Part shown: in pieces, positions 32,363-40,231 of the stretch | Position numbering within the stretch: position 1 is the stretch's first letter | Layout: each line of letters starts with the position of its first letter | Assembly: GCA_030658975.1 (NCBI GenBank) | Contig: JAUSBL010000122.1 | Span: forward strand, 1-64,000 | DNA: 64,000 bases | From: Candidatus Latescibacterota bacterium | Lineage (GTDB): Bacteria; Krumholzibacteriota; Krumholzibacteriia; LZORAL124-64-63 | Direction: 5' to 3' | Notes under the pieces: model-generated | What the model was told of the DNA's origin: nothing | The model's database searches: none | The model's input: only the letters and a program-made list of their open reading frames with translations | Made by a program: the position numbers and the translations under genes

Positions 32363-33283
32363 ATGCATCAGAAACTGTTGGCACTCGGTTTTTGCCTGCT
32401 GGCGTTCGCCGCCGCGGGCGCCGGGGCGCAGGAACCGCCGGCCGCAGAGCCCACTTTCAACCTGCGCCATACCTCCGTCGAGGAGCAGCAGGCGGCCCAG
32501 ATCGCGGAAGAGATCCAGCAGGTCGAGTACGAACCGATCATCGACGAACGCACTCTCGAAGCTTCCGTCACGCTGGGTTTCTGGGTTCTCGACAAGACGC
32601 TCCTGCAGCACGACAACATCATCTACAAGTACACCGGCGAGGACACGTACTACGGCGACGTGGCCATCCAGGGGCAGTCGGCCTTCAACCCGCAGTTGCG
32701 GTTGAACTACAACCTCTTCCCGTGGTTCTCGCTGGAACCGGTCTTCGGCGTCTCGGTATCGGAGTACACCGCCACGGTGGGCCGCCCGCGCTCGCTCTCC
32801 AACCAGGCGATCGGCGGCGGTGACGAAGCACTCGAGGACGTCCCGGGCATCGGCGAATACGACGCCGAGAACCGCTCGATCATCACCCTGAGCACGGGCC
32901 TGAACGCCATCTTCTACCCCCACGACTACGGCAACTTCGCCAAGGGGCGCTGGCATCCCTACGTGCAGGGCGGCTTCACGCGCACCTGGCTCAGCATCAA
33001 CTCCGACTACACCGACGAAAGCGCCAGCACCTGGGATCTCAACGGCGGCGGCGGCATCAGGCTCGTCGCGGACAAGCTCATCAGCGTCCGTTTCGAGGTT
33101 CTCTTCCACCACATGACGGTGGACTTCGCGCCGCGCGAATCGTTCCGCGTCCTGGACGAGGGCGAGACCAGGATCCCCATCTTCGAGTACATCGAAGGCA
33201 CCGGCCCCCGGGTCGTGACCGATTTCGCCCAGCAGACCCTCAACACGATGAGCTGGGCCCTGGGTTTCACGGCCAACTTCTAG
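32363..33283 (+). CDS. Exported beta-barrel-like protein of unknown function
   Basis: 306 residues from ATG 32363 with CAGGAG upstream. A signal peptide ends at GAGAQEPPAA, then an acidic stretch rich in Glu and Gln (SVEEQQAAQIAEEIQQVEYE). Paired strands such as QLRLNYNLFPWFSLEPVFGV, YVQGGFTRTWLSINSDYTDE and LNGGGGIRLVADKLISVRFE follow, ending with Phe (ALGFTANF). This is the layout of small outer-membrane barrels with a periplasmic N-terminal segment. No known family is recognised. It lacks the WGxxKxxYR tail of other exported proteins in this window. Confidence 0.7.
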   Translation: MHQKLLALGFCLLAFAAAGAGAQEPPAAEPTFNLRHTSVEEQQAAQIAEEIQQVEYEPIIDERTLEASVTLGFWVLDKTLLQHDNIIYKYTGEDTYYGDVAIQGQSAFNPQLRLNYNLFPWFSLEPVFGVSVSEYTATVGRPRSLSNQAIGGGDEALEDVPGIGEYDAENRSIITLSTGLNAIFYPHDYGNFAKGRWHPYVQGGFTRTWLSINSDYTDESASTWDLNGGGGIRLVADKLISVRFEVLFHHMTVDFAPRESFRVLDEGETRIPIFEYIEGTGPRVVTDFAQQTLNTMSWALGFTANF

Positions 33284-33309
33284 TTCCCGCCGTCGACCGG
33301 CATGCGTGA

Positions 33310-33331
33310 GGGCGGCCCCCCGGGGCCGCCC
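33310..33331 (+). terminator. Terminator after the barrel gene
   Basis: The stem GGGCGGCC with GGCCGCCC is followed by TTCCCTTTCTCTCTTTG. It lies 27 bases after the gene and just before the convergent ComM/YifB gene end. Confidence 0.7.
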
Positions 33332-33356
33332 TTCCCTTTCTCTCTTTGATCGGCCG

Positions 33357-34868
33357 TCAGGCCAGCACGGCGAGTTGCTCGCGGCGGAAGGAGAGGGCCT
33401 CGACCACGTCGTCGCGGTTCGCGCGGGTCCGGCCGCCGAGCGCGGCCAGGGTGCGCGCGACGCCTGCGCAGCGCATCGACGAGCGCACGGTCATCCCCAG
33501 CGACGCGCCGGCCGTCTCGAGCAGGGCCGCCGCCGAGGCGTCCAACGAACGGCGCGCCTCCGCGAGCGACGTCGGGCGCGCGCGGGAACGACCCGCCAGG
33601 CGCGCGTGGCCCGCCTCGGCGTCCGCGACCGCCAGTTCCCAGATCCTGCCCGGATCCCCGATCACGTCGCCGCGCAGGGGATCCTCGGGTTCCTCCAGTT
33701 CGGCGAAAAGGTCGATGCGGTCGAGCAGGGGGCCCGACAGCCGGCTGCGGTGGGCCAGACGCAGCCGCTCCGAACACCGGCACTCCCGGCGCCGGCTGCC
33801 GTGCCAGCCGCAGCGGCAGGGATTCATCGCCGCGAGGAGTTGGACGTTCGCCGGCCAGAACCTGACCCCGGCGCCGCGGACGACGGCGATGCGCCCCTCC
33901 TCCAGCGGCTCGCGCAACGCGTCCAGGACCCCGGGCGAGAATTCCGACAGCTCGTCCAGGAAGAGGATGCCGTGGTGGGCCAGCGTGACCTCGCCGGGGC
34001 GCAGCGACGCGCCGCCCCCGAGCAGCCCGGCGCGGGTCGCCGTGTGGTGGGGGGACCGGAAAGGCCGCCGCAGGTCCAACTCCGGCGACGAGAGCAGCCC
34101 GGCGGCGCCATGGATCCGCGCGACCTCGAGGGCTTCCGGCGCGGCCAGAGCCGGCTGCAGCGTCCCCACCACGCGCGAGAGCTGGGTCTTGCCCGATCCC
34201 GGCGGTCCCACCAGCAACAGGTCGTGGCGCCCCGCCGCCGCCAGCACGGCCAGCCGGCGGGCGCGGGCAGGCGCATGGGCCAGGAACGCCAGCAGGGACG
34301 GGGACGGCTCCCGCCGGCACGGCGCAGGCGAGGCAGGCACAATCGTCTCGAGGCAGCCCCTGCCCGCCCGCCAGCGCACCACATCGGCCAGCGTCGATGC
34401 CGCCAGGATGGTCACCTCCGGCACCAGAGCCGCCTCCCGGGCCTGGCCGAGCGGCACCACGAACAGGCGCCGGCCCGTCGCGGCGGCCGCCGTCACGATC
34501 GCGAGCAGGCCCCTGACCGGGCGCAAGGCCCCGTCCAGGGACAACTCCCCGAGCAGCACCGCGTCGCCGCGCGCGCCGGGCTCCGCCCGCTCCGTGACGC
34601 CGCAGACGCCCACGGCGATGGCCAGGTCCACCGATGGCCCCCTCTTCTCGACATCCGCCGGCGTGAGGTTCACCACGACCCGGCCCTTGGGCCAGGCCAG
34701 GCCGCTGTTGCGCAGGGCCGACAGGACGCGCTCGCGGCTCTCGCGCACGGCGGTGGACGGCAGGCCGACGAGTTGGAAGGACGGCAGTCCCCGCCCGGCG
34801 TCCACCTCCACGACCACCTCGAAACCGTCGATGCCGTCGAGCGAGCCGCTGCAGATACGCTGGATCAT
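33357..34868 (-). CDS. comM: ComM/YifB family AAA+ ATPase (Mg-chelatase-like)
   Basis: 503 residues from ATG 34868 with GGGGAGGG upstream. The N-terminal Lon-protease-like fold segment (VEVDAGRGLPSFQLVGLPST) is followed by the ATPase core. Walker A is LLVGPPGSGKTQLSR, then FRSPHHTATRAGLLGGG, Walker B HHGILFLDELSEF, and AMNPCRCGWHG with extra Cys residues. The C-terminal helical lid has MRCAGVARTLAALGG. ComM is a hexameric helicase that extends heteroduplex DNA in natural transformation. Nothing else of competence is adjacent. Confidence 0.92.
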   Translation of the reverse strand: MIQRICSGSLDGIDGFEVVVEVDAGRGLPSFQLVGLPSTAVRESRERVLSALRNSGLAWPKGRVVVNLTPADVEKRGPSVDLAIAVGVCGVTERAEPGARGDAVLLGELSLDGALRPVRGLLAIVTAAAATGRRLFVVPLGQAREAALVPEVTILAASTLADVVRWRAGRGCLETIVPASPAPCRREPSPSLLAFLAHAPARARRLAVLAAAGRHDLLLVGPPGSGKTQLSRVVGTLQPALAAPEALEVARIHGAAGLLSSPELDLRRPFRSPHHTATRAGLLGGGASLRPGEVTLAHHGILFLDELSEFSPGVLDALREPLEEGRIAVVRGAGVRFWPANVQLLAAMNPCRCGWHGSRRRECRCSERLRLAHRSRLSGPLLDRIDLFAELEEPEDPLRGDVIGDPGRIWELAVADAEAGHARLAGRSRARPTSLAEARRSLDASAAALLETAGASLGMTVRSSMRCAGVARTLAALGGRTRANRDDVVEALSFRREQLAVLA

Positions 34869-34982
34869 CACACCCTCCCCGCCGCTCCCCCAGCGAATTG
34901 CGGGCCGTCGCACCCGCGCGGTGCGGAACCGGCGTGTCGGCCTTGCCCGGACTCCGCCTGCGGGCGCGGACGCGACGACGCT

Positions 34983-35008
34983 GCCCGCGGGGAGTGCTTC
35001 CCGCGGGC
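34983..35008. repeat. GC-rich inverted repeat, accessory hairpin
   Basis: Arms GCCCGCGGG and CCCGCGGGC surround an 8-base loop. It lies between the ComM start and the stronger hairpin at 35027-35054. It may be a second terminator stem or a leader hairpin of comM. Confidence 0.45.
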
Positions 35009-35026
35009 GACAACGGCCGACGAAAG

Positions 35027-35054
35027 AAGAGCCCGGGGTTTCCCCCGGGCTCTT
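35027..35054 (-). terminator. Terminator of the exported-protein gene pair
   Basis: A perfect 12-base stem, AAGAGCCCGGGG with CCCCGGGCTCTT and loop TTTC, is followed on the minus strand by CTTTCGTC. It is 36 bases after the stop of the gene at 35091-35798. Confidence 0.7.
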
Positions 35055-35090
35055 CCCGTCCCTGCTTCGTGGAGGGATGCGGAGCGGTTC

Positions 35091-35798
35091 CTAGCGGAAC
35101 AGCGTCTTGACCTGTCCCCAGCTGGCGTCCTCGTTGGGCGTCGGGTCATACGGGAAAATGACCTTCACGCCGAACACGTGGTGGTAGCCGGCCGGGACCG
35201 TGAAGAACGGGAACCAGGGCTCGGCGATGCCGGTGCCGGCGAAGGTCCAGTCGGTCAGCGGATAGTCCATCGCGATCAGCGTGCCCAGCTCGCTGCCGCC
35301 GTTCATGTCGCAGGTGCCGATGCCGGCGCCCGAGAACTGGCCGAAACCGAAGGGATCGTTCAGGTCCATCGTCCAGCCGTCGTCCACGGCCGCCTGCAGC
35401 AGCATCGTGCCGTCGGTGAACGTGGCGGGGACGGCGTAGTTGGCCGCCGTGCCGCTGGCGATGGCGTTCTCGTAGATCTGCAGCGTGCCGCCGTTGAACA
35501 CGTAGTTCTTCGTCTGGGCAACGCCGTTGAAGACGTACGAGTCGACGACCATCCCAGTGATGGCGACGGTGTACTGGTTGGTGGCGAAATCGACAGGGAT
35601 CGGCGTGGGCATGCTGACCGGGGGATTCGCGATCCCGTAGACGGTCATCACGGCACCGGCCTGGTCGGGGCCGGCAGCGTACGCGGCGTAGCCCTCGAAG
35701 GTGAACTCGACCTGTCCCAGAGCGGGGACAGCCGCACACAGGGCCAGAACCAGCGTCATCCCGATCATCCGGCTCCGGTTCAACTGCATTTTCATCAT
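35091..35798 (-). CDS. Exported beta-rich protein with WGxxKxxYR-type tail
   Basis: 235 residues with a signal peptide (MIGMTLVLALCAAVPALGQ) and a beta-rich body of Gly, Tyr, Phe and Asn repeats (FTFEGYAAYAAGPDQAGAVM, YVFNGGTLQIYENA). No catalytic motif is visible. It ends NEDASWGQVKTLFR, a tail shared with six other exported proteins in the window (Phe for Tyr here). It resembles the next gene upstream in overall plan (GGT-IY, late GY). It is 19 bases downstream of that gene, so they form a two-gene operon ending in the hairpin at 35027-35054. Function unknown. Confidence 0.8.
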   Translation of the reverse strand: MMKMQLNRSRMIGMTLVLALCAAVPALGQVEFTFEGYAAYAAGPDQAGAVMTVYGIANPPVSMPTPIPVDFATNQYTVAITGMVVDSYVFNGVAQTKNYVFNGGTLQIYENAIASGTAANYAVPATFTDGTMLLQAAVDDGWTMDLNDPFGFGQFSGAGIGTCDMNGGSELGTLIAMDYPLTDWTFAGTGIAEPWFPFFTVPAGYHHVFGVKVIFPYDPTPNEDASWGQVKTLFR

Positions 35799-35817
35799 GG
35801 CGCCCTCCTTCCGCTCG

Positions 35818-36513
35818 TTAACGGTACAGGTTCTTGACCTCGCCCCAAGACTTGCTCTCGGTCGGGATCGTGCCGTCGTAGTAGATGTGGCCGTCGGTCT
35901 CCATGTCGTAGCCCTCGGGGATCGTGGCGTCGTTGAGCACGGTGCCCGCCAGGGTCAGCCCGTTGGGGTTCTGGAGCTCCTGGCCCAACTCCGTGAAGTG
36001 GGTCCCGAGCTCGAACGTCAGCGTCCCGACATAGCTGCCGATGCCGGTCGTCGGGTTGTAGGTCAGCGAGAAGTTGGTGAAGACGCCGTGCAGGTAGACG
36101 TCGCCGTCGCTGAAGGTGGCCAACGCCAGCGGATCCGGCGGCGCCACGCCGTAATCCGGAATCGAATAGCCGCCGGACAGGAAGGCCTGCGCGTAGATGT
36201 CGATGGTGCCGCCGGTGTAGTAGATCCGGAAGCTGCCGTTGCCGAGATCCGCGGCGCCGCCCGACACCAGGTCGCCGATGACCCAGGTGTACTCGTAGTC
36301 GGCGGTGCTCCAGGTCAGCGGCGCGCTGATGTTGTCGACGAAGCCGACTCCCGCCAGCACGTCGCCGGCGTCGCTCGGCGGAAAGCCGACCACGCTGGGA
36401 TCGTTGTTCGATTCGAACAGATACCCGATGGTGTCCATGACATCGCTCTGGGCCGCCGCCGACCCGGCGATGCATGTCAACACCAGCACTCCCGTCACCA
36501 ACAATTTCTTCAT
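35818..36513 (-). CDS. Exported beta-rich protein with WGxxKxxYR-type tail
   Basis: 231 residues beginning MKKLLVTGVLVLTCIAGSAA, with a signal peptide cut near AAAQSDV. The mature part is strand-rich with Asp/Gly/Thr turns (GNGSFRIYYTGGTIDIYAQA, GIGSYVGTLTFELGTHFTEL). It ends ESKSWGEVKNLYR, matching the shared tail. Start ATG 36513 with GGGGGA at five bases. First of the two-gene operon with 35091-35798; the gene is less G+C-rich than its housekeeping neighbours as judged by eye. No known family is recognised. Confidence 0.8.
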   Translation of the reverse strand: MKKLLVTGVLVLTCIAGSAAAQSDVMDTIGYLFESNNDPSVVGFPPSDAGDVLAGVGFVDNISAPLTWSTADYEYTWVIGDLVSGGAADLGNGSFRIYYTGGTIDIYAQAFLSGGYSIPDYGVAPPDPLALATFSDGDVYLHGVFTNFSLTYNPTTGIGSYVGTLTFELGTHFTELGQELQNPNGLTLAGTVLNDATIPEGYDMETDGHIYYDGTIPTESKSWGEVKNLYR

Positions 36514-36854
36514 GGTGTCCCCCGATTCGTCTGCGGCCGCGTCGGCGCAACCTTGATGATGCGGACGATCCTATTGGACTGCGCTCGGTCGGAGCGAAAT
36601 TCCGGACGCCGTCCGATTTGGACGGCACCGTCGCGCCGGGGCGGTTCGAGCACTCAAGCACCGCGATTCCATGAAACCGCGACCCCTCCACTGTACAGCC
36701 GACCGCGTTCAGAATGCAATGGCGGAATAGGAAAAAAATGCGGTATTCGCTCATCCCGTGTTAACGATAGTTCAAAAATACGGAGGCCCCATCAAGGAGC
36801 CTCCGTGAAATCGGACTGGAATCGTGCGGACGGCGTCCCGGGGGCTCCCGCCGG
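36514..36854. other. 341-base intergenic region between the tail-protein pair and the histone gene
   Basis: No gene is seen. The end next to the histone gene contains its terminator (36774-36806). The rest is relatively A+T-rich near 36720-36780 and should contain the promoter of the gene at 36513, but I cannot pick convincing -35 and -10 elements. Confidence 0.5.
36774..36806 (-). terminator. Terminator of the histone gene
   Basis: On the minus strand ACGGAGGC and GCCTCCGT pair around an 11-base loop, directly followed by ATTTTTG. It is 49 bases after the histone-fold stop codon. Confidence 0.8.
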
Positions 36855-37016
36855 CTACAGATCCTGGGGGCGGACCGTCTTGCGGCCGTTGGCGATGGCG
36901 CGCTGCTCGGCCTTCTTGATCAGCTCGTTGACCTTGGCGTCGAGGGCGTCGTAGAACTCGCCGGAAACGTTGCACTGCGTGACGGCTTCCTTCGTCTTGC
37001 TCTTGCTGATGATCAT
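36855..37016 (-). CDS. Bacterial histone-fold protein
   Basis: 53 residues from ATG 37016 (MIISKSKTKEAVTQCN), with AGGAGA 13 bases upstream. The long central helix FYDALDAKVNELIKKAEQRA is followed by the histone L2 loop and short helix ANGRKTVRPQDL, the hallmark R-x-T-V-x-x-x-D pattern of archaeal and bacterial histones. It is shorter than archaeal histones (about 66), ending right after the DL of helix 3. Such proteins bind and bend or coat DNA. A leader hairpin GGGCGAC-GGC-GTCGCCC lies at about 37053-37069. It is transcribed divergently from the dipeptidase and has its own terminator. Confidence 0.8.
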   Translation of the reverse strand: MIISKSKTKEAVTQCNVSGEFYDALDAKVNELIKKAEQRAIANGRKTVRPQDL

Positions 37017-37278
37017 GTTGGCCTCGATTCTCCTGAAGGGTGAAAACTCGGGCGACGGCGTCGCCCGGCGAAGGGATCGCATCGGGCAAGGTGGGATCTT
37101 GGCGAATCCGGCCCACGGTGTCAACGGGATTCGGTCTGCGGGATTCGCCGCGCGCGCTTCCGCGCCCGCGGGCGGGACACGGCGCGATCGCGGCACACAA
37201 TGCCCTCGACAGCCGCAGGCGTCAAGGCTAAGTTTCCCCGACCTACTGCGCCACGCCACGCTCCCGCCAGGAGGAACC

Positions 37279-38664
37279 ATGACCCCGGACAGCCGGCTCG
37301 ACGCGCGCCTCGACGCCTACCTGCGCGAGCACCGCGACCGTCACGTGTCGCAGCTCTGCGACTGGCTGCGCATTCCCAGCGTCAGCTCCCAGTCCGAGCA
37401 CGATGCGGACACGCGCCGCGCGGCGGCGTTCATCGCCGACGAGTTGCGCGGACTCGGACTGCACGTCGAGGTGATCGCCACCGAGGGACACCCGCTGGTC
37501 TACGCCGAGACCGAGCAGCGGACCGACCGTCGCACCCTGCTCTTCTACGGACACTACGACGTGCAGCCGACCGACCCCCTCGACCAGTGGCTCTCCCCCC
37601 CCTTCGAACCCGCGATCCGCGACGGCATCATCTACGCGCGCGGCTCCAGCGACGACAAAGGGCAGCTCTACACCCACGTCAAGGCGCTGGAGGCCTGGCT
37701 CGCCACGGGCGCGACGTTGCCGGTGAACGTGAAGTTCATCATCGAGGGCGAGGAGGAGTGCGGCGGCCCGGCCGTCTACCGCTACGTCGAGCAGAACCCC
37801 GACCGCCTGGCCTGCGACGCGGTGGTGATCAGCGACACGAGCCTCTACGACGAGAAGACCCCGGCGATCTGCTACAGCCTGCGCGGCCTGAGCTTCATGC
37901 AGATCGACGTCACCGGCCCCCGCGCCGACCTCCACTCCGGCAGCTTCGGCGGCGTGGTGCAGAACCCCGGCAACGCCCTGGCGGCGATCGTCGCGGGCCT
38001 GAAGTCCCCGGACGGCCGCGTGCTGATCCCGGGCTTCTACGACGCCGTGCGGGAACTGGACGACGAGGAGCGCCGCGCCTTCGCTTCGCTGGGCTTCACC
38101 GACGAAGTCCTGCTGCGCGACACCGGCTCACCGGCGCCCTTCGGCGAGCGGGGCTACACCACGCTCGAGCGCATGTGGGCGCGCCCGACCTGCGACGTCA
38201 ACGGGATGTGGAGCGGCTACCAGGGCGAGGGCGCCAAGACGATCATCCCGGCGCAGGCCGGCGCCAAGGTCAGCATGCGGCTGGTCCCCGACCAGGATCC
38301 CGCAGAGATCGCCCGCCTGTTCGAGCGGCACGTCATGGCGAACGCGCCCGTGGGCGTCGATGTGAAGGTGACCTACCTGCACGGGGCATCGCCGGTGATG
38401 GTGCCGCGCGCTTCGTCGATGATGAGCGCGGGCGCCCGCGCCATGGCCCGCGGTTTCGGCCGGGAACCCGTGTTCATCCGCGAGGGCGGCTCGATCCCGA
38501 TCGTTGGGACCTTCCAGTCGTGCCTGAAGTCGCCCGTGCTGCTGCTGGGCTACGGGCTGCCGAACGACAACATCCATTCGCCCAACGAGAAGTTCCACCT
38601 CGAGAACTTCTTCAACGGCATCGCCACCACCGCGGCCCTGTTCGGCGAAGCTGCCGGGGCCTGA
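37279..38664 (+). CDS. M20 family metallo-dipeptidase
   Basis: 461 residues from ATG 37279 with a strong AGGAGG. The open frame upstream is not coding. Zinc-site segments typical of M20 are visible: FYGHYDVQP, ARGSSDDKGQLYTHVKALEA, the catalytic Glu pair in FIIEGEEECGG, and the late IHSPNEKFHLENF. The dimerisation domain has SYQP-like MWSGYQGEGAKTIIP. It should hydrolyse dipeptides or related substrates in the cytoplasm (no signal peptide is visible). It is divergent from the histone gene and has its own terminator. Confidence 0.93.
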   Translation: MTPDSRLDARLDAYLREHRDRHVSQLCDWLRIPSVSSQSEHDADTRRAAAFIADELRGLGLHVEVIATEGHPLVYAETEQRTDRRTLLFYGHYDVQPTDPLDQWLSPPFEPAIRDGIIYARGSSDDKGQLYTHVKALEAWLATGATLPVNVKFIIEGEEECGGPAVYRYVEQNPDRLACDAVVISDTSLYDEKTPAICYSLRGLSFMQIDVTGPRADLHSGSFGGVVQNPGNALAAIVAGLKSPDGRVLIPGFYDAVRELDDEERRAFASLGFTDEVLLRDTGSPAPFGERGYTTLERMWARPTCDVNGMWSGYQGEGAKTIIPAQAGAKVSMRLVPDQDPAEIARLFERHVMANAPVGVDVKVTYLHGASPVMVPRASSMMSAGARAMARGFGREPVFIREGGSIPIVGTFQSCLKSPVLLLGYGLPNDNIHSPNEKFHLENFFNGIATTAALFGEAAGA

Positions 38665-38681
38665 TCCCGCCCGCGCTGGCG

Positions 38682-38708
38682 ACGGGGCGCCCGGTTAGGG
38701 CGCCCCGT
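38682..38708 (+). terminator. Terminator of the M20 dipeptidase gene
   Basis: The perfect stem ACGGGGCGCCC with GGGCGCCCCGT around GGTTA is followed by TTTG. It is 17 bases after the stop codon, and its trailing TT runs into the next promoter. Confidence 0.8.
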
Positions 38709-38737
38709 TTGACAGTTCCCCGCCCAGCGTTTAGCTT
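38709..38737 (+). promoter_or_regulatory. Promoter for tRNA-Glu
   Basis: TTGACA (38709-38714) and TAGCTT (38732-38737) are 17 bases apart, 12 bases upstream of the tRNA 5' end. Confidence 0.7.
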
Positions 38738-38749
38738 TTCGGCCCGGAC

Positions 38750-38824
38750 GTCCCCTTCGTCTAGTGGTTAGGACACCGCCCTTTCACGGCGGCAGCACGG
38801 GTTCGAGCCCCGTAGGGGACGCCA
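38750..38824 (+). tRNA. tRNA-Glu (TTC)
   Basis: 75 bases with encoded CCA. The acceptor GTCCCCT pairs with AGGGGAC. The anticodon arm CCGCC-CTTTCAC-GGCGG gives TTC. It is the only plus-strand tRNA in the window. Confidence 0.96.
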
Positions 38825-38849
38825 ACACCCACCCGGCGGCCGGCCGCCT

Positions 38850-39290
38850 TCAGGCGCTCGCGACCAGGATCCCCCCCAGCACCACCAGCGCGGCCCCGGC
38901 GAGCAGCCTCGCCAGGTGGACGTCGCGCCACTCGGCGTAGACGACCAGGGCCAGCAGCACGACCACCAGCGTGTTCATATTGTAGAGCGGCGCCAGCTTC
39001 GACAGGGGGGCGCCGAGGCGGGTCAGGGCGAGCAGCACCAGGGCCATCCCCAGCCCCCAGCTCGCGCCCACGCCGCCGGCCAGCAGGCCCGCGCGCCACG
39101 ACGTCGCGTTGTCGGCGCGGGCGACCGCGAACACGGCCCCGACCAGGGCCACGCCCGCGCCGGTGCACAGCAGGTAGGGACCGACGCCGGCGCCGGCGCG
39201 GCCGGCCGCCTTCTGCAGGATCCCCGTCACGCCGAACAGCAGGGCCGGCAGCAGCCCGCCTACGAGAAGTCCCTTCCAGGATGGAGGCAC
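38850..39290 (-). CDS. Small EamA-type membrane transporter
   Basis: 146 residues from a GTG at 39290, selected because AAGGAAC lies upstream and the residues before it are hydrophilic. Four or five membrane segments are visible (LLVGGLLPALLFGVTGILQ, YLLCTGAGVALVGAVFAVA, LGMALVLLALTRLGAPLS, LVVVLLALVVYAEW, LLAGAALVVLGGILVA). PLYNMNTLVVVLLALVVYAE is the end of a single EamA domain. Two-domain EamA proteins have about 290 residues, so this may work as a dimer. The substrate is unknown. Confidence 0.8.
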   Translation of the reverse strand: MPPSWKGLLVGGLLPALLFGVTGILQKAAGRAGAGVGPYLLCTGAGVALVGAVFAVARADNATSWRAGLLAGGVGASWGLGMALVLLALTRLGAPLSKLAPLYNMNTLVVVLLALVVYAEWRDVHLARLLAGAALVVLGGILVASA

Positions 39291-39369
39291 GTCGTTCCTT
39301 TCCGCGCCCGGCACGACGAGGGCCGCCTCCCGGCGAGGGAAGACGGCCCCGCGGTCCATGTGCGCCGCG

Positions 39370-40005
39370 TCAGCGGTAGATGCTCTTGACGGCGCCCCAG
39401 GTCGCTTCGTCGGTGGCGACGGCCTGGCAGTTGCTCGCGTGCACGCCCAGGAGGCCGAACGTGTCGACCGCGCTGCAGACCCACGTCGCGGTCGGCGCGA
39501 AGGCGTCGTTGGTCACGGTGTCGCCGCAGCAGACGTCGACGCCGCGCGTCAGGGTGTGGTTGACCGTCGTGCAGGGCTCGGAGCCCCAGGCCGTGCCGGG
39601 GTCGATGCCCACCTGTCCGATGCAGTCGACGACCGCGCCGTTGAGCTTCAGGACGACCGCGTCGTCGCCGTTGAAGTTCACGACGCCGCCGTTGATCAGC
39701 AGGTCGGCCTGCGAGGTGATCGGCGTGCTGGCGAGCGAGTGGCCGATGACGAACACGTCGCCGTTGTGCAGGACGCCGGAGAGGGCCACCGTGGCCGCCG
39801 GCGTCACGGCGCCGTTGAAGTACAACTCGACCGTGACCTGGGCCAGGTTGACGTCGGCCTCGGTGGCGTTGTAGATCTCCAGCGCCTTGTTGTTGCTGGT
39901 GCCTTCGATGTACTCGGAGAAGTAGAGGCAGGTGGACTGCGCGGCGGCCGCGCCGGCGAGGCCGAGCAGCAGGGCGGCGGTCAGGGCGATCTTGAGCGGG
40001 CGCAT
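39370..40005 (-). CDS. Exported lamin-tail domain protein with WGxxKxxYR tail
   Basis: 211 residues from ATG 40005 with AGGAGG upstream. A signal peptide is followed by SEYIEGTSNNKALEIYNATE, the lamin-tail-domain (LTD) start, then beta strands including INGGVVNFNGDDAVVLKLNG and VDCIGQVGIDPGTAWG. Several Cys pairs are present in the second half (VCCGD, WVCSAV). It ends DEATWGAVKSIYR. It is a close relative of the next gene upstream (40232-40864). LTDs occur in surface and nuclease-associated bacterial proteins; the role here is unknown. Confidence 0.85.
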   Translation of the reverse strand: MRPLKIALTAALLLGLAGAAAAQSTCLYFSEYIEGTSNNKALEIYNATEADVNLAQVTVELYFNGAVTPAATVALSGVLHNGDVFVIGHSLASTPITSQADLLINGGVVNFNGDDAVVLKLNGAVVDCIGQVGIDPGTAWGSEPCTTVNHTLTRGVDVCCGDTVTNDAFAPTATWVCSAVDTFGLLGVHASNCQAVATDEATWGAVKSIYR

Positions 40006-40180
40006 GGTGTCGTTCCTCCTGGTCGTGTGATCGCAGGTGCATGGCAGCCGGAGGCTCGGCAGGGGCGAGCCGTCTTCGCATCGGACGCTGCCGTTCGCGT
40101 ATCGATTGTAGCAGGCCGGAATCGAAATGGCCACGGTATTCGGCCGCAGCACGTGCGGCGACGGCGCGGCCGAGAAGGAA

Positions 40181-40205
40181 GAGGGACCTGCCGGGCAGGT
40201 CCCTC
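40181..40205 (-). terminator. Terminator-like hairpin after the second LTD gene
   Basis: The long stem GAGGGACCTGCC with GGCAGGTCCCTC is followed on the minus strand by TTCCTTCTC. It is 26 bases after the stop of the gene at 40232-40864. Confidence 0.6.
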
Positions 40206-40231
40206 CGTTGGTCCGCGATCCGGGTCGTCGA

